Origin: Halodesulfovibrio marinisediminis DSM 17456
GTDB lineage: Bacteria > Desulfobacterota > Desulfovibrionia > Desulfovibrionales > Desulfovibrionaceae
DNA: 64,000 nt
NCBI RefSeq assembly: GCF_900129975.1
Contig: NZ_FSRG01000006.1
Coordinates: 310,001 to 374,000, forward strand
Reading direction: 5' to 3'
Below the pieces are notes generated by a model. The model saw nothing but the letters and a program-made list of their open reading frames with translations. It was not told the DNA's origin and did not search any database. The number at the start of each line of letters is the position of its first letter. Position 1 is the first letter of the stretch. Made by a program: the position numbers and the translations under genes. Below, piece by piece: positions 9,207 through 19,040 of this stretch.

Positions 9207-9300
9207 TAGAACTCATAGCATAACAACTAGTACAACGTATTTTTTTTAAAATAATCACAAAAGAGAAGACCCAAAAGGGTGTTTTGTGCAGGAGATCTAT

Positions 9301-9768
9301 ATGCAAAGTAAGTTTGTTGAAATGCTTAAACGCTTTGGAAACAGTGTTGACCTTGAAGGCTTTGAACCAAGTGATACTGGAGCCTGCTCGTTAGTATTTG
9401 ATGGCATTATTGTTAACTTGGAACTGCGAAAAAAGACCGGTCTCCTTTTTATCTACAGCACCCTTGGCTTCTTGCCGGATAGTGGAAGGGAATCTTTGTA
9501 TCGCTCACTTCTTGCTGCCAATGTTTTTTTTGAAAAAACGCAAGGGGCAACCCTTGGAATCGATGAAAATTCAGATGTAGTGATACTTCAATATCAAGTG
9601 CCGTTTCTATCATTAGATGACGAGAGTTTTTATTTAACGATAGAGAACTTTGTAAATGTCGCTGATCTGTGGGTAACTCGCCTCGAAAAAATAGCACAAG
9701 AAGACGTTAACGATAGTGCTGCTGAGTCCACAACACCAGATATGCCTATTGTCGGAATCAAAATATAA
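9301..9768 (+). CDS. CesT-type type III secretion chaperone (second copy)
   Basis: This acidic 155-residue protein has the CesT-family layout: N-terminal helix (KFVEMLKRFGNSV), strands (CSLVFDGIIVNLEL, GLLFIYSTLGFLP), helix (ESLYRSLLAANVFFEK), then GATLGIDENSDVVILQYQVP and a long C-terminal helix with an acidic tail. ATG 9301 is preceded by AGGAG at 9290-9294. An in-frame GTG at 9286 would overlap that ribosome site and was rejected. It is a paralogue of the 6227 chaperone with identical length. Its likely client is the giant protein encoded about 110 bp downstream, matching the DspF-DspE order (chaperone next to a giant effector) in plant pathogens. Confidence 0.8.
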   Translation: MQSKFVEMLKRFGNSVDLEGFEPSDTGACSLVFDGIIVNLELRKKTGLLFIYSTLGFLPDSGRESLYRSLLAANVFFEKTQGATLGIDENSDVVILQYQVPFLSLDDESFYLTIENFVNVADLWVTRLEKIAQEDVNDSAAESTTPDMPIVGIKI

Positions 9769-9879
9769 GTCACAATTTCTATTCAATCAGTCTGCTCTGT
9801 TGCGAGGAACAAACGTCGCAATACAATGTCTGTAACTGCTCACTCCTTGTTGAAATCATTTAAGATGGAGATTCAACTA

Positions 9880-12800
9880 ATGGTACACGTTAATTCTACT
9901 CCTTCTGTTGCTGTCCCTCAATATCAAGAGGCTATTCAGAGCTCTTCTACAAATGGGACTAGCACCCCTGCTTCCTCCGCTGCTCCGCATGTGAACTCTA
10001 AAGACACACTGCACGCTCATGAGGCCTCTCATTCTCTTCTAAGAAGTATTTCTGATCGTAAAATAAGCTTCCTTCAAGCAGGTGGTGTGTCTCTTTCGCC
10101 AAAAGATATTATACAGGATAGCTTTGAATCACCTAATGGCACCCCGTACCTACTTTTAAAAAACAGTCAAAAGGGTTGTGACATCCTTAAGGCAACAAGC
10201 AATGATGGGCTAAAATATACTCTTAGCCATGTTGCTACTGTAAACGCCGATACAAAAAAATTTGTAATGCAACCAAATGGTAGTGTCCTTACTTATTCCG
10301 GCGGAAACTCACTCCACATTTTCAGTTCTGACAATCCAGAACAAGAAACTGGCTCTATCCGACTTCCCGAAAAAATTAATTCTATAGCTAGCATGTCGTT
10401 AGATAGAGAGAATAATCTTTGGGTTTCGGACAAGTCAGGCAAAATATACCATTATGACGATTCTAAGAACGATTGGACGAATGTTCCTTCCGGCGGAAAT
10501 AATTTTGATTCCAACTCCAAGTGTACCGCAAATGGAAAAGTGGCCTTTTTAAACAAGAACGGTGTTTGGAAGGAGTATATCCCCTCCCGCCATCAATGGA
10601 AGCCGGTTAATGTTTCCATCCAGCATAGTGGTTTCAAAGAAGCGATGCAGGCAAAAGGAGCGCTGGATGTCGCTGTTTCTGGAGACGCAAACTATGCCAT
10701 ACTCAAAAATGACAAAGTAGAAATTGTTGCTTCCGGAGATAAAAAAACAATTCCATTTTCACACACTGCTTCACCTAAACAAATTGCGATTGATAACAAA
10801 GGTCGTTTGTGGGTGTTATGCAACGATGGACAAGCATTCTTTAAAAATCCGAAAGATGAGAAATGGAGCGAGCTTCCACAATCTGAGAAATATAGTGAAC
10901 TGCACATGATGATAAAGGGGAAAGCAGCCTTTAAAACAACTAGAGACAGATGGTTTACTCACCCCAAGACAAAGTCAAAAATGAAAGAAGTTGCTACTGA
11001 TGAGCTTGTCCAAAAAAACTCAGATAAAAACATTTTTTCATTAAATAAGCGGAGACGACTTGTTTTCACGAACACCCACATTTTCAAAGGACACTTTCCG
11101 CATACTGAAAGAATGCAAAGTAAGGATGGAAGAAATCCCCTTACACGTTTTTTATTTGGAAAATATTTAGCGCCAGCAAAGCAAGATGGATATATAGAAG
11201 AGCAACATTCTGCTAAAAAACTATCATCCAGAGTTGTAAAAGAGAAAACACAAAAGAATGTTGTTGCAGCGTATAAAACAATTCAAAAAGATCTTGAACA
11301 GCTATTCACGACAAAAGATCAACCGTTTTTAATCCAAAAAGGATTATTACGCGGTGCTGGGCATGCTCTTAACACTGTTCATGCTCTTAACAAAGACTCA
11401 GAAGCGACATGTCGTTTACTTCTTAAAGAAAATGGACTGCTCGATGAAGATGGTAACATTAAACCGTTAGATACAAGCTCCGTAAATGAGGCTTCATCTA
11501 AAGATAAAATTTCCCAGTTGTGGCGAAACCAACTAAAGCTAAGATATTCTTCTTTTGAAATGGAGCAGAATATTGCCGCTCCCGAAAATGTTTCAGAACG
11601 TGTTGTAGATGCACTGAAAGTGTTACTGGCGTCTGGAGTACAGGTTTCCAAAAAAGATAACACCTCTGCTTTGGTCGCAAGACTTTTTGCTAACCAAAAA
11701 GCCATTTGTACCATTGCGCAGCAGGCTGTAAAACAACAAAAGTCTCTAACTTCATACCTTGCCGAACACAAAGATTTGTCTCAGGAACAAATAACATCAC
11801 TGGCAACTACAAGAAGTGAGCTGATAGATTCAGCGACAAGAGATATTATGTTCGCGCATAATAAATCTTCACTTGTTGTCGGAACAAATTCAATTGTTCA
11901 AGGAGTGCAAGGAAGAGATAGAGTTGCGCATGCAGCTTCTTACTGGAGTAAAGTCTTTTCTTCTGAAGACATGATAAAAACTAGAGGCCGCTTTGCACAT
12001 GGTTTGAATACTAACTACCGATCATTTCGTGAAGCAGCTAAGGATATAGTATATAATCTTGAGCCAGGGAGCTCTATTACTTTTGGGACCTCCCGCGAAC
12101 ACAAAGTAGGAACCTTTTTCGTTATTAACGCCATCGGGACTTCTATTTCCGGCGTTGCAGTCGGGGTATGTCCAGAGGCATATGGAAGCCATATGCACGG
12201 AAATTCGGTTACCGTAACCAAAGAGGAATCCGGACTTCGATTCTCCTTTGCATCAGAAAAGAATAACGGTGCCCATGGGGTGTTATGGGCTGGTGCTGCT
12301 GTCGGAGTTGCTGTACCGGGCGTCAACCTTGGCGCTGGAGCAGCTATTGGTGCAGAAATTCACTATGACCAGACGATATCGAACCAAACATATAGTAGTG
12401 ATTTTTTCTTTCCACATGAGGCGTCGACCTCTTCATGGAAGGTACTTGATAAGTTCCTTGGTGGAGAGTTGACGATGCAAAGCTTAGAGAAGTTGAGCAA
12501 CGAATCTACATCGGACAACAGTACCCATGAAGTCGAATCACTAGAGTTCGGTGCTGCCGCTGTCTTAAAGGCTGGTATTCAAAATGTCAGACTAGGTCTT
12601 ACTCCAGCAATATTCACTGAAATTACCTCACACGAAGACGTTAAGCATAACATTGTAGACGCATCAGGCGCACATCACCGCACTGAAAACATTCATAAAG
12701 ACCATTACTTTTCTCAAACTAATTTGGGAATAGGCTTTAGAACCCCTGACATTGGTGTCCCGGGGTACATTTCCCCTACTGATAGTTTTAGTGCGGGGGA

Positions 12801-14478
12801 TACAGCGATGAAACCAGCGTTGGGTGTTAGCTATGCTCTAAAAACAAAACGCTTAGAAGACGTTTCGTATACATTCGACGAGATTTCACAAAAACCCACC
12901 GATGCGAAATGTAATGTTAACCTTGATACCATGAAAATAATAAAGCGGAGGCGCTTAAAAGAACTGGCCAAAGAAATTAGTGGCGGAGATCAAAAAGGTT
13001 ACAAACAAACAAAGGAGCTGCTGGAAAAATTCTTAAGGCACCGCGATCCCATTATTATTACATATGGCCTTTCGGACATTGGTAAGAAAAAGCTCGAAAA
13101 CTTCGATCCCAAAGTACATACCAATATTAGCAAATATTTCGAAAAGCTGTTTCATGAAAAAGAGAACAGACAAGTGTTATCTGTTTCACAAAACAGACAC
13201 AAATCCTTTGGAAATACATTGGGTTTTAACGCATTGGTATACGACTATTCCCGAACAGACTCCTTCGGGATATCAAGCCCACTTGGAAAGGTAGAATTTT
13301 ACCTAGATAAAGACATAAACATAGAGCCCCGTTGTTCAGGGCCGCTTTTTGAATCTTCAAATGTAAAGTTCTCTCCACCCCCTAAGTCGGAAGAAGTATT
13401 TCGCCTTGTAGGTAAACCTATTGCAGATTCTTTAACAAGTTATACTCCGCCAACTGACCCGAATATAGAAAAAAGCGTGTCTATGCACAGTGAGTATGAA
13501 AACATTCATAACACATATAACAAGTTGCTTGATGATCATACAAACATGCTGATGGCGGAAAATGTCAGCCCCCAAAGTATTGAACATTTCGAGCAAGAAA
13601 TGGCGGATGCCTTTTATAGCCAAGATGAGTCTTTATTCGTTCAAAAAATGAATAATGCAACTTCTCTTCTTCCGCAGGAGCTAACTTCTTCGAGTGTTTT
13701 TACAGAAAGTTTTCTAAACCTATATGGGCAATCTAGAGAGGTTATGGGGCACATTACCGAATTAGAGAATCAGCCCCCCCAGAATAGGCAAGAGCTTACT
13801 TTTCTAAATGGAAAAGTTGTGGTTGACGGACATTATGTACCTCTCAAAATATTAAACGAGGCTTTATCTCGTTCCCCATATGCAAATAATATTCGTCAAG
13901 CCATACGAGGACAAGCAAGCGCAACTATGAATGTTGCGGAACTGTTCACTCAAGATGAATTGAAAAAGATTTCGACTAGCCCAAATGTGCCACAGGATGC
14001 CACCCCGCTTCCGGAACAAAACAGCTTGCACTCGTTAAACTCTTTGCCAGACATCTTAGTCTCATTTTTACCGGAAGAACTGGAACAGCAAAACTTAACC
14101 GCAACTCAGCAATATATTTTGGAAGATTATTTTCCAGGACAAACAGCAGGCGTTGCGTATGACAAGGCTCGCAGTGTTTCTGAAATATTCAGTAATATAG
14201 ATGTGTATCCAGCCCCAGCGTATAATCTTGCCGCATCCTTACTGGCCTCTACCCTTGTAAAACAAGGGTTACCTTCAGAAACAGCCCAGCAGTTGGAGAA
14301 TAACTTTAGAAACGCGCTAGGTTCAACAGATCATGATAACTTCAATAAATGTGTAGCCGAAGTTATAGACGTTATCCCCAGTGCATCCAAAGAATTGGAT
14401 ATGAATCCTGATGTCGATGGGCTAATTTCTATTATGCGCCATGCAATAGACTCACCACAAAAAGTTGCTGCAGTGTAG
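9880..14478 (+). CDS. giant putative type III effector, AvrE/DspE-like architecture
   Basis: The protein has about 1,532 residues. The start is taken at ATG 9880 behind TGGAG; upstream in-frame ATGs at 9826 and 9865 lack a ribosome site. The first 45 residues are rich in Ser, Thr, Pro and Ala, like type III signals. About 60-350 resembles a beta-propeller: repeated blade-like units end in 'NNLWVSDKSGKIYHY', 'GKVAFLNKNGVWKEY' and 'GRLWVLCNDGQAFF'. A helical region follows. About 735-870 is Gly-rich and beta-strand-like (GVAVGV, GAAVGVAVPGVNLGAGAAIGA). The rest is helical, with no signal peptide or clear hydrophobic helix. A propeller plus a beta-barrel-like region in a giant protein beside a CesT chaperone is the AvrE/DspE plan, whose known members form solute channels in host membranes. 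Homology is inferred from architecture only; an RHS- or toxin-like protein is the main alternative. Confidence 0.5.
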   Translation: MVHVNSTPSVAVPQYQEAIQSSSTNGTSTPASSAAPHVNSKDTLHAHEASHSLLRSISDRKISFLQAGGVSLSPKDIIQDSFESPNGTPYLLLKNSQKGCDILKATSNDGLKYTLSHVATVNADTKKFVMQPNGSVLTYSGGNSLHIFSSDNPEQETGSIRLPEKINSIASMSLDRENNLWVSDKSGKIYHYDDSKNDWTNVPSGGNNFDSNSKCTANGKVAFLNKNGVWKEYIPSRHQWKPVNVSIQHSGFKEAMQAKGALDVAVSGDANYAILKNDKVEIVASGDKKTIPFSHTASPKQIAIDNKGRLWVLCNDGQAFFKNPKDEKWSELPQSEKYSELHMMIKGKAAFKTTRDRWFTHPKTKSKMKEVATDELVQKNSDKNIFSLNKRRRLVFTNTHIFKGHFPHTERMQSKDGRNPLTRFLFGKYLAPAKQDGYIEEQHSAKKLSSRVVKEKTQKNVVAAYKTIQKDLEQLFTTKDQPFLIQKGLLRGAGHALNTVHALNKDSEATCRLLLKENGLLDEDGNIKPLDTSSVNEASSKDKISQLWRNQLKLRYSSFEMEQNIAAPENVSERVVDALKVLLASGVQVSKKDNTSALVARLFANQKAICTIAQQAVKQQKSLTSYLAEHKDLSQEQITSLATTRSELIDSATRDIMFAHNKSSLVVGTNSIVQGVQGRDRVAHAASYWSKVFSSEDMIKTRGRFAHGLNTNYRSFREAAKDIVYNLEPGSSITFGTSREHKVGTFFVINAIGTSISGVAVGVCPEAYGSHMHGNSVTVTKEESGLRFSFASEKNNGAHGVLWAGAAVGVAVPGVNLGAGAAIGAEIHYDQTISNQTYSSDFFFPHEASTSSWKVLDKFLGGELTMQSLEKLSNESTSDNSTHEVESLEFGAAAVLKAGIQNVRLGLTPAIFTEITSHEDVKHNIVDASGAHHRTENIHKDHYFSQTNLGIGFRTPDIGVPGYISPTDSFSAGDTAMKPALGVSYALKTKRLEDVSYTFDEISQKPTDAKCNVNLDTMKIIKRRRLKELAKEISGGDQKGYKQTKELLEKFLRHRDPIIITYGLSDIGKKKLENFDPKVHTNISKYFEKLFHEKENRQVLSVSQNRHKSFGNTLGFNALVYDYSRTDSFGISSPLGKVEFYLDKDINIEPRCSGPLFESSNVKFSPPPKSEEVFRLVGKPIADSLTSYTPPTDPNIEKSVSMHSEYENIHNTYNKLLDDHTNMLMAENVSPQSIEHFEQEMADAFYSQDESLFVQKMNNATSLLPQELTSSSVFTESFLNLYGQSREVMGHITELENQPPQNRQELTFLNGKVVVDGHYVPLKILNEALSRSPYANNIRQAIRGQASATMNVAELFTQDELKKISTSPNVPQDATPLPEQNSLHSLNSLPDILVSFLPEELEQQNLTATQQYILEDYFPGQTAGVAYDKARSVSEIFSNIDVYPAPAYNLAASLLASTLVKQGLPSETAQQLENNFRNALGSTDHDNFNKCVAEVIDVIPSASKELDMNPDVDGLISIMRHAIDSPQKVAAV

Positions 14479-14588
14479 GAATACATATACCCAAGCGGCA
14501 ACTAGTTGCTTTTTTTGAATGAGTCTCTTGCGATACACAAAATAAAAGAGAGGCATGCAGATAACCTGCATGACTCAGATTAATGATA

Positions 14589-14629
14589 ACCCCCAGTTTC
14601 AACACTTGAAACTGGGGGTCTTTCTTTTA
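14589..14629 (+). terminator. strong rho-independent terminator after the giant effector gene
   Basis: The arms ACCCCCAGTTTC (14589-14600) and GAAACTGGGGGT (14608-14619) are perfectly complementary around a 7-nt loop and are followed by CTTTCTTTT. It closes the chaperone-effector block. Confidence 0.85.
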
Positions 14630-14772
14630 TGCTGTTACATCTGCAACAATTCGGCCTTGTTAAGCTGAGCAACAAGCCGAAATTAAAATCTTGACGTCTT
14701 CCCAATAAACTGAACCAGTTAAAAATAGAGAATTTTGGCAAACTAACCTATTGTTAACCCAAGGAGTTTGCC

Positions 14773-15039
14773 ATGAAAAAGACGAAATTTACCGACGAGC
14801 AGATTACTTTCGCCTTACGCCAAGCTGAGACAGGAACACGAGTTAAAGAGGTATGCCGTAAGATGGGCATATCAGAAGCTACGTTCTACAATTGGAAAAA
14901 GAAATATGGTGGGCTTGGGGTAAGCGAACTTCGACGCTTAAAGCAGCTTGAAGAGGAAAATAGGCAACTGAAAAAGCTTGTTGCAGATTTGAGCCTTGAT
15001 AAGCAAATGCTGCAGGATATTCTCACAAAAAAGCTTTAA
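14773..15039 (+). CDS. IS3-family transposase OrfA
   Basis: This 88-residue protein has the HTH_Tnp_1 helix-turn-helix (FTDEQITFALRQAETG, then VCRKMGISEATFYNWKKKYG) and a leucine-zipper-like C-terminal helix. It is intact and preceded by AAGGAG. It binds the IS ends and would be joined to OrfB by -1 frameshifting at the A6G run at 15027-15033. Because OrfB is broken it probably has no transposition function now. Confidence 0.85.
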   Translation: MKKTKFTDEQITFALRQAETGTRVKEVCRKMGISEATFYNWKKKYGGLGVSELRRLKQLEEENRQLKKLVADLSLDKQMLQDILTKKL

Positions 15040-15050
15040 AGCCTGCTCAA

Positions 15051-15923
15051 TTGATAAAATTTGCTGAACACCTGGAACAGGCTTATCAAGTCAGCGTCGT
15101 AGGCGTTGTTCTGTCTTATGCATGAGTAGATCAAGCTATTATTACAAGCCTACAGGAAAGATGTTTCTGCGCTTCGTCTTCGTATCCGAGAGATTGCCGA
15201 AACTCGGGTGCGGTATGGTTGCCAAAGAATATATGTTCTCCTGCGCAGGGAAGGATGGTATGTGAATCATAAGAAAGTTCACAGATTGTACTGTGAAGAA
15301 GGATTAAACCTGCGCTCCAAGCGTCCTAGACGAAATGTTTCAGCAGCTCACTGCATGGATCGGTCAGAACTCTCTAGTATTGATCAGTGTTGGTCTATGA
15401 ATTTTGTGACAGACAACCTGTTCAACGGACGAAGAATTCGTGCCTTAACTGTGGTTAACAATTTTAGTCGAGAATGCTTAGAAAGCCATGTGGGTCACGC
15501 CATAAAAGGGCAACATGCTGTGAGCAGGCTCGAGTGGCTCCGGCTGTTCTCTGGGCGCAAACCACAACACATTCAATTAGATAATGGTAGCGAATTTATT
15601 TCCAAGGCACTCGACAAGTGGGCCTATGAAAAATAATGTAGCACTGGACTTCTCAAGACCGGGAAAACCTTCGAACAACCCGTTTATGAGTCGTTTAACA
15701 GAAGCTTTCGGGATGAGTGTTAAACACGCATTGGTTCCTGTCAGTTTCTGACGCTCGAAAGAAGATTGAAACATGGCGGAAAGAATATAACGAATTTCGT
15801 CCTCATTCTTCTTTCGAAAATATGACCCCGAACGACTTTGCCCGTAGCCATATTGATCATTCAACTAGCCAAATTTCTCTACAATCTACCGGTACAGATT
15901 GGGGAAGACATCAATCCTACTAA
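15051..15923 (+). pseudogene. IS3-family transposase OrfB, broken
   Basis: The integrase-core protein is split across three frames. The N-terminal part reads to about 15120, the middle lies in 15208-15636, and the end lies in 15717-15923 (YNEFRPHSSFENMTPNDFA). Of the DDE triad the first Asp is changed (WSMNFV where WSMDFV is usual), the second is kept (IQLDNGSEF), and the third region (ESFNRSFRDEC) is out of frame and followed by a stop. The transposase is therefore dead both by frameshift and by active-site loss. Confidence 0.85.
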
Positions 15924-15943
15924 GCTTTAATTTTAAACTGTCA

Positions 15944-16091
15944 GCTGTTAAGGAAACTTATGTTTTTTCAAGCAACATCCTGCTATGCTTCTAAAATTAT
16001 TAACCTGATGCCAGACTGTAATTAAAGAGTCAAAATTGAATCTTAGAACCATATTCGGTTCAAGTTTTAAGCTAGGCTATTCCTGGATAAG
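15944..16091. other. spacer between the IS and the chemoreceptor control region
   Basis: No gene is visible. An imperfect inverted repeat (CTTAGAACC with GGTTCAAG) lies at about 16041-16065. Otherwise nothing stands out before the terminator at 16092. Confidence 0.4.
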
Positions 16092-16130
16092 AAAGTTTTG
16101 AGTCACGAAGGACTCAAAACTTTCTTTTTA
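16092..16130 (+). terminator. rho-independent terminator
   Basis: AAAGTTTTGAGTC (16092-16104) pairs perfectly with GACTCAAAACTTT (16111-16123) over a 6-nt loop and is followed by CTTTTTATT. It isolates the chemoreceptor promoter from upstream transcription. A hairpin with the same GAGTC...GACTC centre stands before the operon promoter at 20.5 kb. Confidence 0.8.
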
Positions 16131-16139
16131 TTATATGAG

Positions 16140-16174
16140 CAATCAAACACTTATTTGCATAACCACCTGTTTTT
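16140..16174 (+). promoter_or_regulatory. putative upstream activator site of the chemoreceptor gene
   Basis: The segment starts CAATCAAACA and ends TAACCACCTGTTTTTA. The same two blocks at the same mutual spacing occur at 20528-20562 before the hydroxylase operon. Its start lies 68 bp before the -24 element (70 bp in the other copy). Position and conservation fit a binding site for a shared enhancer-binding protein, most likely the one encoded at 19041. Confidence 0.6.
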
Positions 16175-16207
16175 ACAAACTTAAACAAGAAAAAAACGCC
16201 TCCTTCT

Positions 16208-16223
16208 TGGCACATTTATTGCT
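16208..16223 (+). promoter_or_regulatory. sigma-54 promoter of the chemoreceptor gene
   Basis: TGGCACATTTATTGCT is a perfect match to TGGCAC-N5-TTGCW. It lies 141 bp before the ATG at 16364 and is preceded by CCTCCTTCT, nearly identical to CCTCCTTAT before the second promoter at 20598. Confidence 0.85.
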
Positions 16224-16363
16224 GAGATTATCCAATAAAAATAGCTACATCAGCCCTTTTATAAAATCGAATAATTACTCCCCTCCCCCCACTGCATTCT
16301 CTGACAGCTCGCCATATTCATTTTACTAAGTTGTTCTCTTACATTAACGCCTCGGAGGCATTT

Positions 16364-18490
16364 ATGCGATTTAAATCTCTAAAACTTAAACTGCTCATTC
16401 AACTTTCGGTATGTATTATAATGCTTCTTGCTGTCTTGCTCACCATATCCATCAGGTTCACACGCTCCGCTGCAATACAGGATGCTCAGACCATCAGTCA
16501 CCAAATTGCAAAGGAACAAGCATTACTCATTCAAAAAAGATTTAACGACGGCTTCACTATCGGCAGAACTCTCTCTCAATCAATCGAAGCTATTGTTCAA
16601 TCTGACCGCCCTGCTGATCGTGATCAAATTGTTGAAATTCTCAAGCGTACCGGAGATGCCAACCCTGAACTGTTCGGAGTATGGGCTGCGTTTGAACCCA
16701 ATGTATACGGAAAAGACTCTGAAAACGTCACGGCCATGACTCATAGTACAGAAAAAGGTATTTTTGCCCCATATTGGAATAGAAAAAACGGCGCACTCGC
16801 TCTCTATGCTTGCAGCAACTTAAACCTGCCATGGTACACATACAGTCTTAATACAAAAGAAGAAAGTGCCTCTGCTGTAACCGCTTATAAAGACAGAAAA
16901 GGACTCACATTCACTATTTCAAGTCTTTCCGTACCGGCAATTGTGAATGGAAGAGCTATCGGGGTTGTCGGCGTCGACCTCTCTGCAGACTTTCTTAACA
17001 ACATAGTAAACAATGTTAATGGATTCGAAGGTCATGGCAGCATGAGCTTGATAGCCCCTACCGGCAACATTCAGGCAGCAACCGATATGCCCGATATTCT
17101 TGGGACACCTTACAAAGACATAGTTGACGGAGGCCTTCAGCTTTTTAAACGAGCTCAGAACGGTGAGATAGTCTTCGAAGAGACAGACGAAGATCTCCGT
17201 TTACTTATGCCGGTTCACTTCGGGAAATCCAAAGCAAACTGGGTAGTCACTCTATCTGTTCCTATGAACGTCGTTCTGGCTGAAGCAAATGCCCTGACTC
17301 AAACATTAATTATCACCGGTTGCTGCTGCCTTCTTCTCGCTTTTGCATGCATATTTTATCTTGCAGGACTTATTGCTCACCCTATCGTACAAACATCCAG
17401 TGTCATCAGCGACATTGCGAATGGAACACTCAGTTCACGCTGCATTGTTAAAGGACACGACGAGATTGCTGACATGCAGCAAGCCGTAAACACTATGGCA
17501 GTCAAACTTCAGGAGAACATGGAGGAAATTGACCGCAACATGAAAGAAGTCCGCTTGCGTTCTGAAGAAGCTGAAAAAGCGACTGTACAAGCAGAAAAAG
17601 CAGAAAAAGAAGCTAGCAAAGCGCATCGGCAAGGTCAGCTTGCGGCTGCAGATCAGCTCGAAGAATTCGTACACGACTTGACCACTGTATCTGCTGATAT
17701 GAACGAAAATGTCCGCACTACCGCAGAAGGAGTAAGCCAGCAGGATGCACGCAACAGCGAAACCGCAACGGCTATGGAAGAAATGAACAGCACTATTTTA
17801 GAAGTAGCACGCAATGCTTCTGAAGCAGCGACAAGTGTAGACATAGTATTCCATGAAGCAAAATCAGGACTAAAGGTTGTAGAAGAGTCTGTTTCAACTA
17901 TCCAAAATGTGTATTCATTAAGTGAAAACATGAAGAAAGAAATGAGCGATCTGGGCACACAGGTTCAATCCATCAGTGATATTCTTGATGTCATCAGTGA
18001 CATTGCAGACCAAACAAATCTACTCGCCTTAAATGCCGCCATTGAAGCTGCACGGGCAGGTGACGCAGGACGCGGCTTTGCTGTTGTAGCAGATGAAGTT
18101 CGCAAGCTTGCTGAAAAAACTATGGACGCAACAAGACATGTAGGCAATGCCATCCAGACAATTCAGTCCGGTACCCATCAAAATATTGAAGCAATGACAA
18201 ATACTGCTGATGCCGTAGAGATTGCCACCAAGCTGGTTACTGAATCCGGAGACGCTTTCAAGCGCATCGTGGCAAAAGTTACACCGGCAACAGATCAAGT
18301 ACGTGCAATTGCTACAGCAGCCGAACAACAATCATCCGCTAGTGAAGAAATCACACATGCGCTTGAAGAAATTGGCCACATCTCAACTGTAACTGCTGAA
18401 AGAATGCGAGATGCTGAGAACTCTGTACGAGATCTCAGCACTGTTTCTGACTTACTCAAAAATATGATAGTCGAACTAAAAGAAGATTAG
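16364..18490 (+). CDS. methyl-accepting chemotaxis protein with dCache-type sensor
   Basis: The 708-residue receptor starts at ATG 16364 with GGAGG at 16354-16358; a TTG at 16331 is in frame but has no ribosome site. A transmembrane helix lies at about 8-28, followed by a dCache-like periplasmic domain ([14 protein letters not shown], then [19 protein letters not shown]) to about 310. A second helix, a HAMP domain, a coiled coil rich in Glu/Lys/Ala and the cytoplasmic signalling tip ([20 protein letters not shown]) follow. It signals ligand binding to CheA/CheW. Sharing promoter type and activator motif with the hydroxylase operon suggests that it senses that operon's substrate. Confidence 0.93.
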   Translation: MRFKSLKLKLLIQLSVCIIMLLAVLLTISIRFTRSAAIQDAQTISHQIAKEQALLIQKRFNDGFTIGRTLSQSIEAIVQSDRPADRDQIVEILKRTGDANPELFGVWAAFEPNVYGKDSENVTAMTHSTEKGIFAPYWNRKNGALALYACSNLNLPWYTYSLNTKEESASAVTAYKDRKGLTFTISSLSVPAIVNGRAIGVVGVDLSADFLNNIVNNVNGFEGHGSMSLIAPTGNIQAATDMPDILGTPYKDIVDGGLQLFKRAQNGEIVFEETDEDLRLLMPVHFGKSKANWVVTLSVPMNVVLAEANALTQTLIITGCCCLLLAFACIFYLAGLIAHPIVQTSSVISDIANGTLSSRCIVKGHDEIADMQQAVNTMAVKLQENMEEIDRNMKEVRLRSEEAEKATVQAEKAEKEASKAHRQGQLAAADQLEEFVHDLTTVSADMNENVRTTAEGVSQQDARNSETATAMEEMNSTILEVARNASEAATSVDIVFHEAKSGLKVVEESVSTIQNVYSLSENMKKEMSDLGTQVQSISDILDVISDIADQTNLLALNAAIEAARAGDAGRGFAVVADEVRKLAEKTMDATRHVGNAIQTIQSGTHQNIEAMTNTADAVEIATKLVTESGDAFKRIVAKVTPATDQVRAIATAAEQQSSASEEITHALEEIGHISTVTAERMRDAENSVRDLSTVSDLLKNMIVELKED

Positions 18491-18517
18491 TAGCTGATCA
18501 TACCCTCACATAAATGT

Positions 18518-18552
18518 AAGGTTCACAGATGAAAATCTGTGAACCTTTTTTC
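18518..18552 (+). terminator. rho-independent terminator of the chemoreceptor gene
   Basis: AAGGTTCACAGAT pairs with ATCTGTGAACCTT over a GAAA loop and is followed by a T-run. Confidence 0.9.
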
Positions 18553-19040
18553 TATTATCTTAAGTTGCTCACTCTGAATAACTTCACAGTAAAGATATTC
18601 ATAGGACTAATAGCACCTGGACAGTCATACCGCGCAGATATAATCAAAAACAATGTACTACCGCTACGGGTAGACATCTCATTGTTTTCATGAATATGAA
18701 ACACCTACCTTTATGAAAAGATAATTTCACTTAATAGCCTATGCTTACTTATGTTTTTAGCATAAAACCAACGTGCATGCGATGGGCTAAAGAATTACGC
18801 AAACACTACATCCATTTTTTATTTATAAAAAAATTGTATCTTAAGAATGTTAGCAAAAACAAACAGAAGACATTATAAAGAACCAATGATGATCCATCAT
18901 AATTCTACTAATACAGTTTCTTCCGACCACTAATTAAATTTAAAATCAATAACGTAGAACACCTAGAACAATTCATTATTAAATCACACTCTCCTCTTCA
19001 TTTATTAAAAAGAAGTTGCACCACTGGAGATCCAAACACA
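18553..19040. other. intergenic region before the PAS-AAA+ regulator
   Basis: About 490 bp, strongly A/T-rich towards its right end. No gene, no -24/-12 promoter and no copy of the CAATCAAACA motif were found. It presumably holds an ordinary promoter for the regulator gene, whose ribosome site is CTGGAG at about 19025. Confidence 0.4.

Larger units (their letters stand above)
14711..15943 (+). mobile_element. decayed IS3-family (IS407-like) insertion sequence
   Basis: It contains a typical orfA and a frameshifted orfB. The ends form an imperfect inverted repeat: TGAACCAGTTAAAAAT on the left and, read in reverse complement from 15943, TGACAGTTTAAAATTA on the right. Its length of about 1.23 kb is normal for the group. 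I could not find a target-site duplication, so the element is old or the ends are approximate. It sits directly beside the effector genes, a sign of past mobility there. Confidence 0.75.
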
